A stretch of DNA of 64,000 nt from UBA7672 sp041166025 (GTDB taxonomy: Bacteria > Pseudomonadota > Alphaproteobacteria > Caulobacterales > Hyphomonadaceae), in contig JBEAMJ010000069.1 in the NCBI GenBank assembly GCA_041166025.1, positions 62,001-126,000 on the forward strand, read 5' to 3'. Numbering within the stretch: position 1 is the stretch's first letter; each line of letters opens with the position of its first letter. Position numbers and translations under genes: made by a program. The notes beneath the pieces were generated by a model. It was not told the origin of the DNA. It was given only the letters and a program-made list of their open reading frames with translations, and ran no database searches. Of this stretch, positions 49,528 to 57,244 are shown piece by piece.

Positions 49528-50778
49528 CTAACGAGTGAGGCCTGCCTTGTAGTCTTCCGCCGCTTTCAGGAGCCGGATGACGTTGCCGCCCCACATCTTG
49601 GCAAGATCGGCCTCGGTGTAGCCTTCTCTCAGCAATCGCTCCGTGATCTTGGGCAGCGCGGTCACGTCCCGAAAGCCGTCAAGGCCGCCGCCGCCGTCCC
49701 AGTCGGCGCCGAAACCGACATGATCCACGCCAACGAGTTTGATGGTGTAGAGCACCTGGCTCATATAGTCCTCGAAGGTCGCACGGTTTTCGGGGAAACG
49801 GCGGTCGATCGCGTTGCTTTCGTCGAGATACTGCTCATAGCGCCCAGCTTCGAGCAGATTGGGATTACCCCACTTGTTGCGCAATGCAGTGAGCGCATCG
49901 GTCCGCTCCTTGCTTTGCGGCAGCGGCTTGATGAAGGCCCCCAGCGCGTTCATGTGAATGACGCCGCCCTTCGCCGCCAGCTTCTTCAACAGCGCATCGG
50001 GTGCGTTGCGCGGGTGCTCGTTGAGCGCATCGGCGCCGTGATGCGAAAGGATGATCGGCGTTGCGGAAAGCTCGATCATCTGGTCGATGGCGGCATCCGA
50101 AGCGTGGCTTCCGTCGAGCACGATGCCGAGCGCGTTGGCGCGCTTCACATATTCGCGCCCCAATGGCGAGAGGCCTCCCCACTTCATGCCGAGTTCGCCA
50201 GGGTTGGTGGAGTCGGCCAGCTGGTTGGTGCCGTTGTGCACCGGACCCGCCATGCGCACGCCGAGCTTGTAGAAGGTGTCGAGCAGGGAAAGATCCTCAC
50301 CCAGCTCGTAGGAGTTCTCCATCGCGATGTAGACGATCTTCTTGCCGGCGGCGTGGATGCGCGCAGCGTCCGAGGAGGTCAGCGCGAGTTCGAACTTGTC
50401 CGGGTGGGCAGCTACCATATTGTGGATCGACACCGCGCGGATGAGGGCGGTGTCGCGGATTTCGCGATAGCCTTCCAGCGTCAGCGGTCCCTGGGCCATA
50501 TAGATGACCCAGAACCCGCCATCGAGCCCGCCTTCGACCATGCGCGGATAGTCAACCTGCGTTCCGTCGCGATCGACATCGTGGCGCTCCATGATGTCAT
50601 AGCCCCTGACCGTGTCGAAGAAGGCCGGCGTGTCGAGGTGAGTGTCGAGCGTCAGGATCCGGTTGTGGATCGCCCAGGCTTCGGCGCTAACGCCCGCAGG
50701 GGCTGAAGGCAGACTCGAGCAGCCGGCCAGCGCCGTTGCGCCGATCAGGGCAAGTTTCCAGCGGGTCAGTTTCGCCAT
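49528..50778 (-). CDS. Membrane dipeptidase (M19 family) lipoprotein
   Basis: A 416-residue protein from ATG 50778. The lipobox is ALAGC (Cys about 19), so it is anchored in the envelope. M19 zinc ligands: LDTHLDTP (HxD), AMENSYELGED (bridging glutamate), DGSHASD and SHHGAD (histidines), and GFGADWDGGG. The length fits renal dipeptidase-like enzymes, which hydrolyse dipeptides including D-residue C-termini. The CHEGN paralogue C follows 29 bases downstream on the same strand. Confidence 0.93.
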   Translation of the reverse strand: MAKLTRWKLALIGATALAGCSSLPSAPAGVSAEAWAIHNRILTLDTHLDTPAFFDTVRGYDIMERHDVDRDGTQVDYPRMVEGGLDGGFWVIYMAQGPLTLEGYREIRDTALIRAVSIHNMVAAHPDKFELALTSSDAARIHAAGKKIVYIAMENSYELGEDLSLLDTFYKLGVRMAGPVHNGTNQLADSTNPGELGMKWGGLSPLGREYVKRANALGIVLDGSHASDAAIDQMIELSATPIILSHHGADALNEHPRNAPDALLKKLAAKGGVIHMNALGAFIKPLPQSKERTDALTALRNKWGNPNLLEAGRYEQYLDESNAIDRRFPENRATFEDYMSQVLYTIKLVGVDHVGFGADWDGGGGLDGFRDVTALPKITERLLREGYTEADLAKMWGGNVIRLLKAAEDYKAGLTR

Positions 50779-50907
50779 CGATCTGTCTCTTTGTGGAAGT
50801 GGGTGGTCTCGCGCCCACCATGCATGCGGGTCGGCTGCGCTCAAGGGCAGACGGTTCGATGGGACCGCAGGAAGTCCCCGTCCGAGCTGTGTTTTCTCTC
50901 TGACCTA

Positions 50908-50924
50908 CAAATGAGAATGAGTTG
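50908..50924. promoter_or_regulatory. Possible Fur-type iron box
   Basis: The sequence CAAATGAGAATGAGTTG has two direct ATGAG units resembling the hexamer array of Fur boxes and lies 33 bases upstream of the PepSY gene. Symmetry is limited to the outer CAA/TTG, so the call is tentative. Iron control would suit a PepSY/ApbE cluster. Confidence 0.35.
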
Positions 50925-50956
50925 CAAAAAGAAGGCTGTTCGCCTAAGGCCAGCAC

Positions 50957-51649
50957 ATGCCCGAAGGATCGGACACGTCGACACGGCAGGGGGCCGAGGC
51001 TGAAGCTGCGGCCGCCGCCAGGGCCGGCAGGGCCCGCGCGCGCCGCCTGTTCTGGATGACACAGGCGCGCATCTGGCACTGGATGACCGGGGCTGCGACC
51101 CTGGTTGGCATGCTGCTCTTTGCGGTCACCGGCATCACGCTCAACCATGCCGGGCAGATCGAGGGACAACCCGTCATCGTCGAGCAAACCTCCATCATGC
51201 CCCCGGACCTCCTCGCCCAGCTCGGCGACGGTCCGGCTACGGGCGAGCTCGCCGTGCTGCCAGCCCCTGTCGTCGCCTGGCTGGAGGCCGAGACCGGCGC
51301 GCAGGTGTCACGGCGTGCGGCCGAATGGTCCGAGCGCGAGGTCTATGTCGGCATGCCGAAGCCGGGCGGTGATGCATGGCTGTCGATCGACCGCGCGACG
51401 GGCGATGTCGTCTTCGAAAACACCGACCGCGGCGCGATCGCGTGGCTGAATGACCTTCACAAGGGGCGCAACACCGGCCCCGTCTGGTTCTGGTTTATCG
51501 ATATCTTCTCGGCAGCCGCCATCCTGTTCTGCCTCACCGGTCTGGTGCTGCTGTGGATGCATGCTCCCCGTCGCGCGCCGACCTGGTTTATCGTCGGCGC
51601 AGGTCTAATCGTCCCGGCGATGATCGCCGTGTTCCTGATCCATGTGTGA
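50957..51649 (+). CDS. PepSY-associated membrane protein
   Basis: A 230-residue protein from ATG 50957. A basic, Ala-rich N-terminus is followed by TM1 (IWHWMTGAATLVGMLLFAVT), a periplasmic loop with PepSY-like pattern (WLSIDRATGDVVFENTDRG), and two C-terminal helices (FIDIFSAAAILFCLTGLVLL; WFIVGAGLIVPAMIAVFLI). The motif GITLNHAGQ and LNDLHKGRN carry histidines typical of membrane haem-binding ferric-reductase-like PepSY proteins. First gene of a three-gene operon with DUF2271 and apbE, so it probably passes electrons to a flavinylated partner in the periplasm. Confidence 0.85.
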   Translation: MPEGSDTSTRQGAEAEAAAAARAGRARARRLFWMTQARIWHWMTGAATLVGMLLFAVTGITLNHAGQIEGQPVIVEQTSIMPPDLLAQLGDGPATGELAVLPAPVVAWLEAETGAQVSRRAAEWSEREVYVGMPKPGGDAWLSIDRATGDVVFENTDRGAIAWLNDLHKGRNTGPVWFWFIDIFSAAAILFCLTGLVLLWMHAPRRAPTWFIVGAGLIVPAMIAVFLIHV

Positions 51650-51657
51650 GAGTCGTG

Positions 51658-52170
51658 ATGCGGACCGTCATGAGGCTTCTGGTTCCGATTGCCATGACTG
51701 GCGCTGGGCATGCCGGCACGCTTGAACTTACGGTCGAGATTCCGCGGCTCAACGTCGCCGAGTATCACCGGCCCTATGTCGCGATCTGGATCGAGGACGC
51801 GAGCGGCAATGTCGCCGCCAACCTGTCTGTCTGGTACGCGGTTCACCTCAAGGACGAGAAGGGCGAGACGTGGCTCAAGGACATCCGCCAATGGTGGCGC
51901 AGGACGGGGCGTGCGCTCGATCTGCCGCTGGACGGCGTGTCCGGACCCACAAGACCGCCGGGTCGCAACACCGTGACGTTTGACACCGCGAAAAGCCCGC
52001 TCGCGAGCCTTGCGCCCGGCCAATACCGGATCGTCGTCGAGGCCAGCCGTGAGGTTGGCGGCAAGGAGCTGGTGGAGATCCCGTTCACATGGGCGCCAGG
52101 TGCAGATGGGCAGGCCTCGGCTGTCGGCAAGGACGAGCTGGGCGCGGTGACCTTGCGGTTGACCCGCTAG
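51658..52170 (+). CDS. DUF2271 periplasmic protein, candidate FMN-carrying subunit
   Basis: A 170-residue exported protein from ATG 51658 (another ATG at 51670). A short signal sequence (RLLVPIAMTGAGHA) is followed by a beta-rich DUF2271 domain (RPYVAIWIEDASGNVAANLS; WLKDIRQWWRR). At residues 92-99 lies DGVSGPTR, close to the D-G-x-(S/T)-G-A-T pattern that ApbE modifies with FMN on the threonine (here T98). With apbE directly downstream and PepSY upstream, covalent flavinylation is likely. DUF2271 proteins have been linked to ApbE operons in the literature. Substrate chemistry unknown. Confidence 0.82.
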   Translation: MRTVMRLLVPIAMTGAGHAGTLELTVEIPRLNVAEYHRPYVAIWIEDASGNVAANLSVWYAVHLKDEKGETWLKDIRQWWRRTGRALDLPLDGVSGPTRPPGRNTVTFDTAKSPLASLAPGQYRIVVEASREVGGKELVEIPFTWAPGADGQASAVGKDELGAVTLRLTR

Positions 52171-52193
52171 CCCCCATGGCCGGATGAGCGGAC

Positions 52194-53168
52194 ATGACGG
52201 GGCCGCGCCTCCTGATCCCGACGGGACTTGATGTTGCCGCTGTGCGTGCCTCACGCATCGATGGGGAGGTGCGAAAGCTGTCCGGCGCGACAATGGGCAC
52301 GGGATGGTCGCTCGCCTTCGCAGCGGCGCCATCTGTTCCCACCTCCACCGTGAATACGGCCCTGGAAGATGTGTTCGCGCTCGTCATCCGCCAGATGAGC
52401 GGCTGGCAGCCAGGCTCCGACCTGTCGCGCTTCAATGCGTCAGCGCCAGGCTGGTGTGACATCCCGCCAGAGTTTGCGTTTGTGCTGGACCGCGCCCTGG
52501 AGATCGCTGAGCTCACAGGCGGCGCCTACGATCCAGCCCTCGGCGCCGAAGTCGACGCGGCCGGTTTCGGCCCTGGCACGTTGGATACGCCGCGGGCAGG
52601 GCCGGGATGGCGCAGCCTCGAGCGCGATGCAAAGTCGGGGCGCGTCCTGCAGCCGGGCGGCGTCACGCTCGACCTGTCATCGATCGCCAAGGGTTACGCC
52701 GTCGACCTCTGCGCAGGGCGCCTGCGCGCGCTGGGCGTGGCGAGCTTCCTGATGGAGATCGGCGGCGAGTTTGTGGGGCAGGGCGTGAAACCGGATGCGC
52801 AACCCTGGTGGGTGCAGCTCGACCTGTCCGACATGGCGCCCGCACCGGACGAACCGCCGCAGACGGATGTGGCGCTGGTGAATCTTGCGGTTGCGACGAG
52901 CGGCGATTTCGTGCGCCGCAGCGATGGCGCCTCGCACCTGTTCGATGGCCGCACGCGGCAGCCGGTTGCAGGGCCGCTGTCGGGCGTCGCGGTCATGCAT
53001 GCGAACGCGATGGAAGCGGATGCGTGGGCGACGGCGCTGTTCGCGCTCGGGCTGGAGGATGGGATGGGTATGGCTGAAGCGCAGCAGCTTGCGGCCGTCT
53101 TCGCCGTGCGCGAGGCGAGCGGCGCCCGCACAAGCCTGTCATCGGGCGCAAAGGCGATGCTGGGCTAG
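52194..53168 (+). CDS. apbE: FAD:protein FMN transferase
   Basis: A 324-residue enzyme. ApbE motifs: ATMGTGWSLAF at the start, MSGWQPGSDLSRFNAS, LDLSSIAKGYAVD, FLMEIGGEFVGQG, ATSGDFVRR, and HANAMEADAWATALFALG with the metal-binding residues at the end. It transfers FMN from FAD to a threonine in target proteins. No signal peptide or lipobox is visible from ATG 52194, unusual for ApbE, which normally acts in the periplasm; an upstream start is blocked by the near stop of DUF2271. The DUF2271 protein is the probable substrate. Confidence 0.93.
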   Translation: MTGPRLLIPTGLDVAAVRASRIDGEVRKLSGATMGTGWSLAFAAAPSVPTSTVNTALEDVFALVIRQMSGWQPGSDLSRFNASAPGWCDIPPEFAFVLDRALEIAELTGGAYDPALGAEVDAAGFGPGTLDTPRAGPGWRSLERDAKSGRVLQPGGVTLDLSSIAKGYAVDLCAGRLRALGVASFLMEIGGEFVGQGVKPDAQPWWVQLDLSDMAPAPDEPPQTDVALVNLAVATSGDFVRRSDGASHLFDGRTRQPVAGPLSGVAVMHANAMEADAWATALFALGLEDGMGMAEAQQLAAVFAVREASGARTSLSSGAKAMLG

Positions 53169-53181
53169 ACGGGACGCGCGA

Positions 53182-53916
53182 TCAAGCTAGTTTCCATTTC
53201 GCCAGTGCTTCGTAGTGCGGGCGGGCCGCATCGGCGATGCGCTGGAGCTCGGGCGCAAGCCTGACCGGCTTTTCCTCCGGCGGCGGGCCGAAGCCAGTGG
53301 ATTTCTCGACGGCGTCATACCAGGCCGGGGCCCAGACGCCGTCGGTGTGGCGCCGGCCAGCGGGCCAGCTCAGCATGGTCGTTGTCCACGCAATGCCGAG
53401 CGCGGCGCAGAGCTTCTCCAGCGTCGCGGCAGGATCGCGCAGGACATCGACGCCCTCGATGACAGGCGGCGCATGGCCGAGCCGGTCGGCTTCGCGCGCG
53501 AAAATTTCCGACTGCTGCACGAAGCCGATGTCGGCCAGCGTCACGTCATCCCGCTTCTGCATGTAGGAGGCGAGCACGCGCACGGGATCGCGGATCAGGA
53601 AGGCGTTGCGGCGCAGACGCATCCAGTCGAGCCCGAAATGGGGCAGCATGTGATGCGTCATGTGCTTTTCGTAGACGACGGATTTGCCTTGCGGCGGCGT
53701 CCGTTCGAGTCCGCGCACGACATCGCGCCAGTCATTCGGCTGGGCGGCAAGGACTTCGTCATTCATCGGGTGGATGAGACCAGTCTCGCGCAGGAAGGCT
53801 GCGTAGAAGGGCTCGTCGACGACATGGCAATCACTGCGCGCACCGAAGGAGCGCATCATCGCGGTGGAGATGTTACGTGGACCCGACCACATGGCGATGT
53901 GGATTGTAGACGTCAT
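53182..53916 (-). CDS. Sulfotransferase-like P-loop protein
   Basis: A 244-residue protein. The N-terminal P-loop IAMWSGPRNISTAMMRSFG corresponds to the 5'-phosphosulfate-binding loop of sulfotransferases, and NAFLIRDPVRVLASYMQKRD to the 3'-phosphate-binding motif. No signal peptide; cytoplasmic. It begins directly after the stop of the GNAT gene (no gap), as last gene of an operon with an aminotransferase-like gene. Related aminotransferase-sulfotransferase fusions occur in some eukaryotes, so the link is probably functional. The acceptor is unknown. Confidence 0.8.
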   Translation of the reverse strand: MTSTIHIAMWSGPRNISTAMMRSFGARSDCHVVDEPFYAAFLRETGLIHPMNDEVLAAQPNDWRDVVRGLERTPPQGKSVVYEKHMTHHMLPHFGLDWMRLRRNAFLIRDPVRVLASYMQKRDDVTLADIGFVQQSEIFAREADRLGHAPPVIEGVDVLRDPAATLEKLCAALGIAWTTTMLSWPAGRRHTDGVWAPAWYDAVEKSTGFGPPPEEKPVRLAPELQRIADAARPHYEALAKWKLA

Positions 53917-54417
53917 TTACGCATACTGCCCGAGGCTCGCCGCCATAGTCATGTGCGAGCGACCACCACCTGATGACGGGAGCTGGAAGAGTTTCAGATC
54001 TGCGACGCAAGTCCTGAATGCGATAGCTCGTTCGTCCCGATGGAATGGTTTAAACCCCAGACGCCGGTGCAGCCGCATCGACGCCAGATTGTCCGCGAGC
54101 ACGTGGCTTTCCAGGATGACTGCACGGCTGCTTTCCACGATGGCAGAAAAGCTGCGGACCAATTCGGCCGTCACGCCGGCATTGCGGTAATCTGGATGGA
54201 TCGCAAGTCCGCCGACAAACCACGTGTCATCCACCAAGGGCCACATATAGCCATAGCCGACCAGCGTGCCGTTGCGCCTCACAAGCGCGAAGCGGGCTTG
54301 GAGGGTCACCGCGTCGAGTCGTTTACGCTGCGCGGCGACGTTTAGCGGGCCCCCATCGGGATCCTGCAGGCACAGCACGTCAAGTGCGAAGATCGCATCT
54401 AGAGTTGAGCTGTGCAT
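53917..54417 (-). CDS. GNAT-family N-acetyltransferase
   Basis: A 166-residue protein from ATG 54417 with GGAGGCGAC upstream; the start overlaps the end of the aminotransferase-like gene by 19 bases. GNAT motif A is VGGLAIHPDYRNAGVTAELV, and motif B VLADNLASMRLHRRLGF includes the N-x-x-S-x-x-L-x-x-x-x-G-F pattern. It should transfer an acyl group from acyl-CoA to an amine. Its place between a class IV aminotransferase-like and a sulfotransferase-like gene suggests a role on the same small molecule. Confidence 0.85.
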   Translation of the reverse strand: MHSSTLDAIFALDVLCLQDPDGGPLNVAAQRKRLDAVTLQARFALVRRNGTLVGYGYMWPLVDDTWFVGGLAIHPDYRNAGVTAELVRSFSAIVESSRAVILESHVLADNLASMRLHRRLGFKPFHRDERAIAFRTCVADLKLFQLPSSGGGRSHMTMAASLGQYA

Positions 54418-55322
54418 GTCGCCTCCGCGTCCTTCAGCGCTCCATAGAGCTCGCGCAGCCGCTGCGTCACGGGCCCCGGGGTTCCAGCTGGCATGACATG
54501 ATCGTCCACGGCGCGCACCGGCGTCAGCCCGCCGAACGTGCCGGTGACGAAGGCTTCGTCGGCGGCGTGGACGTCGCGGAGGGGGAAGAAGTCGAGGCGT
54601 ATAGGGATGCCGTTGGCGTCGCACAGGCGAATGACATTCCCGCGGGTGACGCCGTTGAAGCAGAACTCGCCGGTCGAGGTGCGGACTTCGCCGCCCTTCA
54701 CCCAGAAGAAGTTGGTGGCGTTGCAGCTCGACACGAAGCCGCCCGGATCGAGCATCAGGGCTTCATCGCCGCCGCGCGGGATCACGTCGAGCAGGGCGCG
54801 GATCAGCGGCAGGCGCGAATGCGAATTGAGGCGCATGTCGAACATGTCGGCCGGCGTGCAGCGGATTTTGCTGGTCACCACATTGAGGCCGCGCGTGACG
54901 ATCTCGGGGCTCGGCTCCTTGTATTCGGCGACGATGACGATGGTGGCGGCGCCCAGCGCATTGCGCGGGTCCTGGTTCACCGCTTTCTTGACACCGCGCG
55001 TCGCCATCAGGCGGAGATGCGCGCCGGTCATCATGCCGTTGGCGCGGCATGTGGCGTACAGCGCCGCCCTCATCTCCTCGCGGGTCAGGCCGAGGTCAAG
55101 CGCGATGTCCTTCGCGCCCCGGTAGAGCCGTTCGAGGTGGGCGTTAAGGAAGAGCAGCGCGCCCTTGTGCAGCCTCAGCCCCTCCCAGACCCCATCGCCC
55201 AGCACGAAGCCGGCGTCGAAGACCGAAACCTTCGCCTCATCCTTGGGAACAAGCGCGCCGTTGAGCCAGACCTTGAGGTCGGCGTTGCGCGGGTCTGCGG
55301 CGAAATCCTGGCTTCCGGGCAT
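54399..55322 (-). CDS. Class IV aminotransferase-like protein without the usual catalytic lysine
   Basis: A 307-residue protein of the branched-chain/D-amino acid aminotransferase fold: VSVFDAGFVLGDGVWEGLR, then LNAHLERLYRGA, EALMLDPGGFVSSCNATNFF (PLP phosphate-binding region), CFNGVTRGNVIRLC and DEAFVTGTFGGLTPV. In the family a lysine in the middle (as in DIKSLN of bacterial D-amino acid aminotransferase) forms the Schiff base; here the matching stretch reads FDMRLNSHSRLP, with arginine at 164 and 170 and no lysine. It may therefore bind PLP without normal transamination. First gene of the operon with GNAT and sulfotransferase-like genes. Confidence 0.82.
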   Translation of the reverse strand: MPGSQDFAADPRNADLKVWLNGALVPKDEAKVSVFDAGFVLGDGVWEGLRLHKGALLFLNAHLERLYRGAKDIALDLGLTREEMRAALYATCRANGMMTGAHLRLMATRGVKKAVNQDPRNALGAATIVIVAEYKEPSPEIVTRGLNVVTSKIRCTPADMFDMRLNSHSRLPLIRALLDVIPRGGDEALMLDPGGFVSSCNATNFFWVKGGEVRTSTGEFCFNGVTRGNVIRLCDANGIPIRLDFFPLRDVHAADEAFVTGTFGGLTPVRAVDDHVMPAGTPGPVTQRLRELYGALKDAEATCTAQL

Positions 55323-55420
55323 GGCCGAAGGATGCCGGGCAGGGGGCCCGGGGTCCAGAGGCTGGCCATGGGCGCCTTGCGTGTTATGCAGGCGGATCGT
55401 CCCCGGGGAGCCCCTGCCGC

Positions 55421-56899
55421 ATGCAACGTCTGATTTTCATCGGCCTGATCGTCGCCATGGTGCTGGGCGTCGTGGTGGGCGCGGTGGTCTATGGCGACCA
55501 GGGTGCGCGCGTGACCGCCGCAGTCGAGCGGGTCGCGGCCTTCGATGCGAACCAGGATGGATCACTCAGCGAGGAGGAGTTTACAGCCTCGCGGGCGGGC
55601 CGAGCCGAGGACATTACGTTTGCGCAGGCCGACAAGAACAAGAACGGGCAGGTGACGGCGCTTGAAATCGAAAAGACGCCAACCAGGGCCCAGACGGATA
55701 TTGCCAGCTATTTCAAGATCCTGTCGGACATCTTCCTGCGGCTGATCAAGATGATCGTGGCGCCGCTTGTTCTCACCACGCTGACGGTGGGCATCGCCCA
55801 TCTCGGCGGCGGTGCGGCGGTTGGCAGGATCGGCGCACGCACGATGGGCTGGTTCATCACGGCCTCGCTGGTCTCGCTCGGCCTTGGTCTTGTGATGGTT
55901 AACATCTTCAAGCCGGGCGTGAACTTCCCCGTGACGCTGGAAACGGCGGTGGCGGATGTCTCGACGGTCTCCACCGGGTCGTTCTCGCTGGCAGAATTCA
56001 TCACCCACGTCTTCCCAACCTCGATCGTGGACGCGATGGCGCGCAACGAGATCCTGCAGATCGTTGTCATCTCCCTGTTCATGGGCATCGCGCTTCAATC
56101 GCTGGGACAGAAGACGGCAAAGGTCACGGATCTCCTGGAGCAGGGCGCTTTCCTGATGCTCAAGATCACCGGCTATGTGATGGCGGTGGCCCCGCTCGCC
56201 GTGTTTGGCGCGATCGCCTACACCGTCTCGCTGCAGGGGCTCGGCGTCATCGCCGACTATGGACGGCTGGTGGGGACGTTCTTCCTTGCGCTGTTCGTCC
56301 TCTGGGCTCTCCTCATCGCCGTCGGCTTCCTGATCCTCGGTCCACGCGTGTTCAGGCTGATCTGGGATGTCCGCGCACCCGGACTTCTGGCCTTTGCAAC
56401 GGCCAGTTCGGAGGCGGCCTATCCGCGCCTGCTCGAGCAGCTGGAGCGGCATGGCGTCGCGAACCGGGTTGTCTCGTTCGTGCTGCCGCTCGGCTACTCG
56501 TTCAATCTCGACGGCTCGATGATGTACTGCACCTTTGCTGTGATGTTCATCGCCCAGGCGATGGGCGTGCCGTTGTCGGTCGAACAGCAGATCGGGATGC
56601 TGCTCCTCCTGATGGTGACGTCCAAGGGCATCGCCGGCGTGCCGCGCGCCTCGCTCGTGGTCATCTCGGCAACGCTCCCCGCAATGGGGATGGACCCGGC
56701 CTGGATCGCGCTGGTCCTCGCAGTCGACGCATTCATGGATATGGGTCGCACAGCGACCAACGTGATCGGGAACTCGATCGCATGCGCCGTGATCGCCAAG
56801 TGGGAAGGCCTGCTGGCCAATCCGGACAGGGATCCGCCCGTGGTCGAGCAGGTTCTCGGACCAGGCGAAGATGCCGCTGCGCCCGCGACAAAGCGGTGA
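55421..56899 (+). CDS. Dicarboxylate/amino acid:cation symporter with EF-hand pair
   Basis: A 492-residue DAACS-family transporter. Core motifs: SSEAAYP (serine-rich HP1), GYSFNLDGSMMY (unwound TM7) and DAFMDMGRTATNVIGNSIA (TM8 substrate site). Between TM1 (about 4-25) and TM2 (from 97) is an extra segment with two full EF-hand loops: D42-x-N-x-D-G-x-x-x-x-x-E53 and D71-x-N-x-N-G-x-x-x-x-x-E82. The normal loop is about 20 residues. The pair should face the periplasm and bind calcium. Start at 55421 has GGGGAG ten or so bases upstream. Single gene on the plus strand. Confidence 0.9.
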   Translation: MQRLIFIGLIVAMVLGVVVGAVVYGDQGARVTAAVERVAAFDANQDGSLSEEEFTASRAGRAEDITFAQADKNKNGQVTALEIEKTPTRAQTDIASYFKILSDIFLRLIKMIVAPLVLTTLTVGIAHLGGGAAVGRIGARTMGWFITASLVSLGLGLVMVNIFKPGVNFPVTLETAVADVSTVSTGSFSLAEFITHVFPTSIVDAMARNEILQIVVISLFMGIALQSLGQKTAKVTDLLEQGAFLMLKITGYVMAVAPLAVFGAIAYTVSLQGLGVIADYGRLVGTFFLALFVLWALLIAVGFLILGPRVFRLIWDVRAPGLLAFATASSEAAYPRLLEQLERHGVANRVVSFVLPLGYSFNLDGSMMYCTFAVMFIAQAMGVPLSVEQQIGMLLLLMVTSKGIAGVPRASLVVISATLPAMGMDPAWIALVLAVDAFMDMGRTATNVIGNSIACAVIAKWEGLLANPDRDPPVVEQVLGPGEDAAAPATKR

Positions 56900-57244
56900 G
56901 CTCGCCGGCTCTGGCTGACGCACTCGACAGTTTCCAACCCGGAAAGTTGATGAGCGCGGCGGCGAGGCGCGTTGACGTGGCATGACGTGCAGGGCATATC
57001 CGCGCAAAAGAAGGGTCGCCGGCTCCCCCCGGCGGTGCGGCGAACAACAACAACAGCGCCGTTTCTCAGGCCCCGGCGGCTCGACGCATCCGACAGGAAT
57101 GCGACGAGAACGCGCAACCTCTTCTGCAAAAAACGGCGCCGTCAGACTGGCGCTTGGGGCGAAACGAAGGCATAAATTTCAGGTCTCGCCACCATGGCCT
57201 AGATGCCGGGGTTGGGACACTGGGGCGTCGAGAGCGAGAGAGAC
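56900..57244. other. Non-coding region before tonB
   Basis: A 345-base gap. A few short open frames on both strands have no domain. It contains a CAACAACAACA run near 57045 and a patch AAAAAACGG near 57130. It should hold the tonB operon promoter, but I cannot name the elements; no good Fur-box match was seen. Confidence 0.35.
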
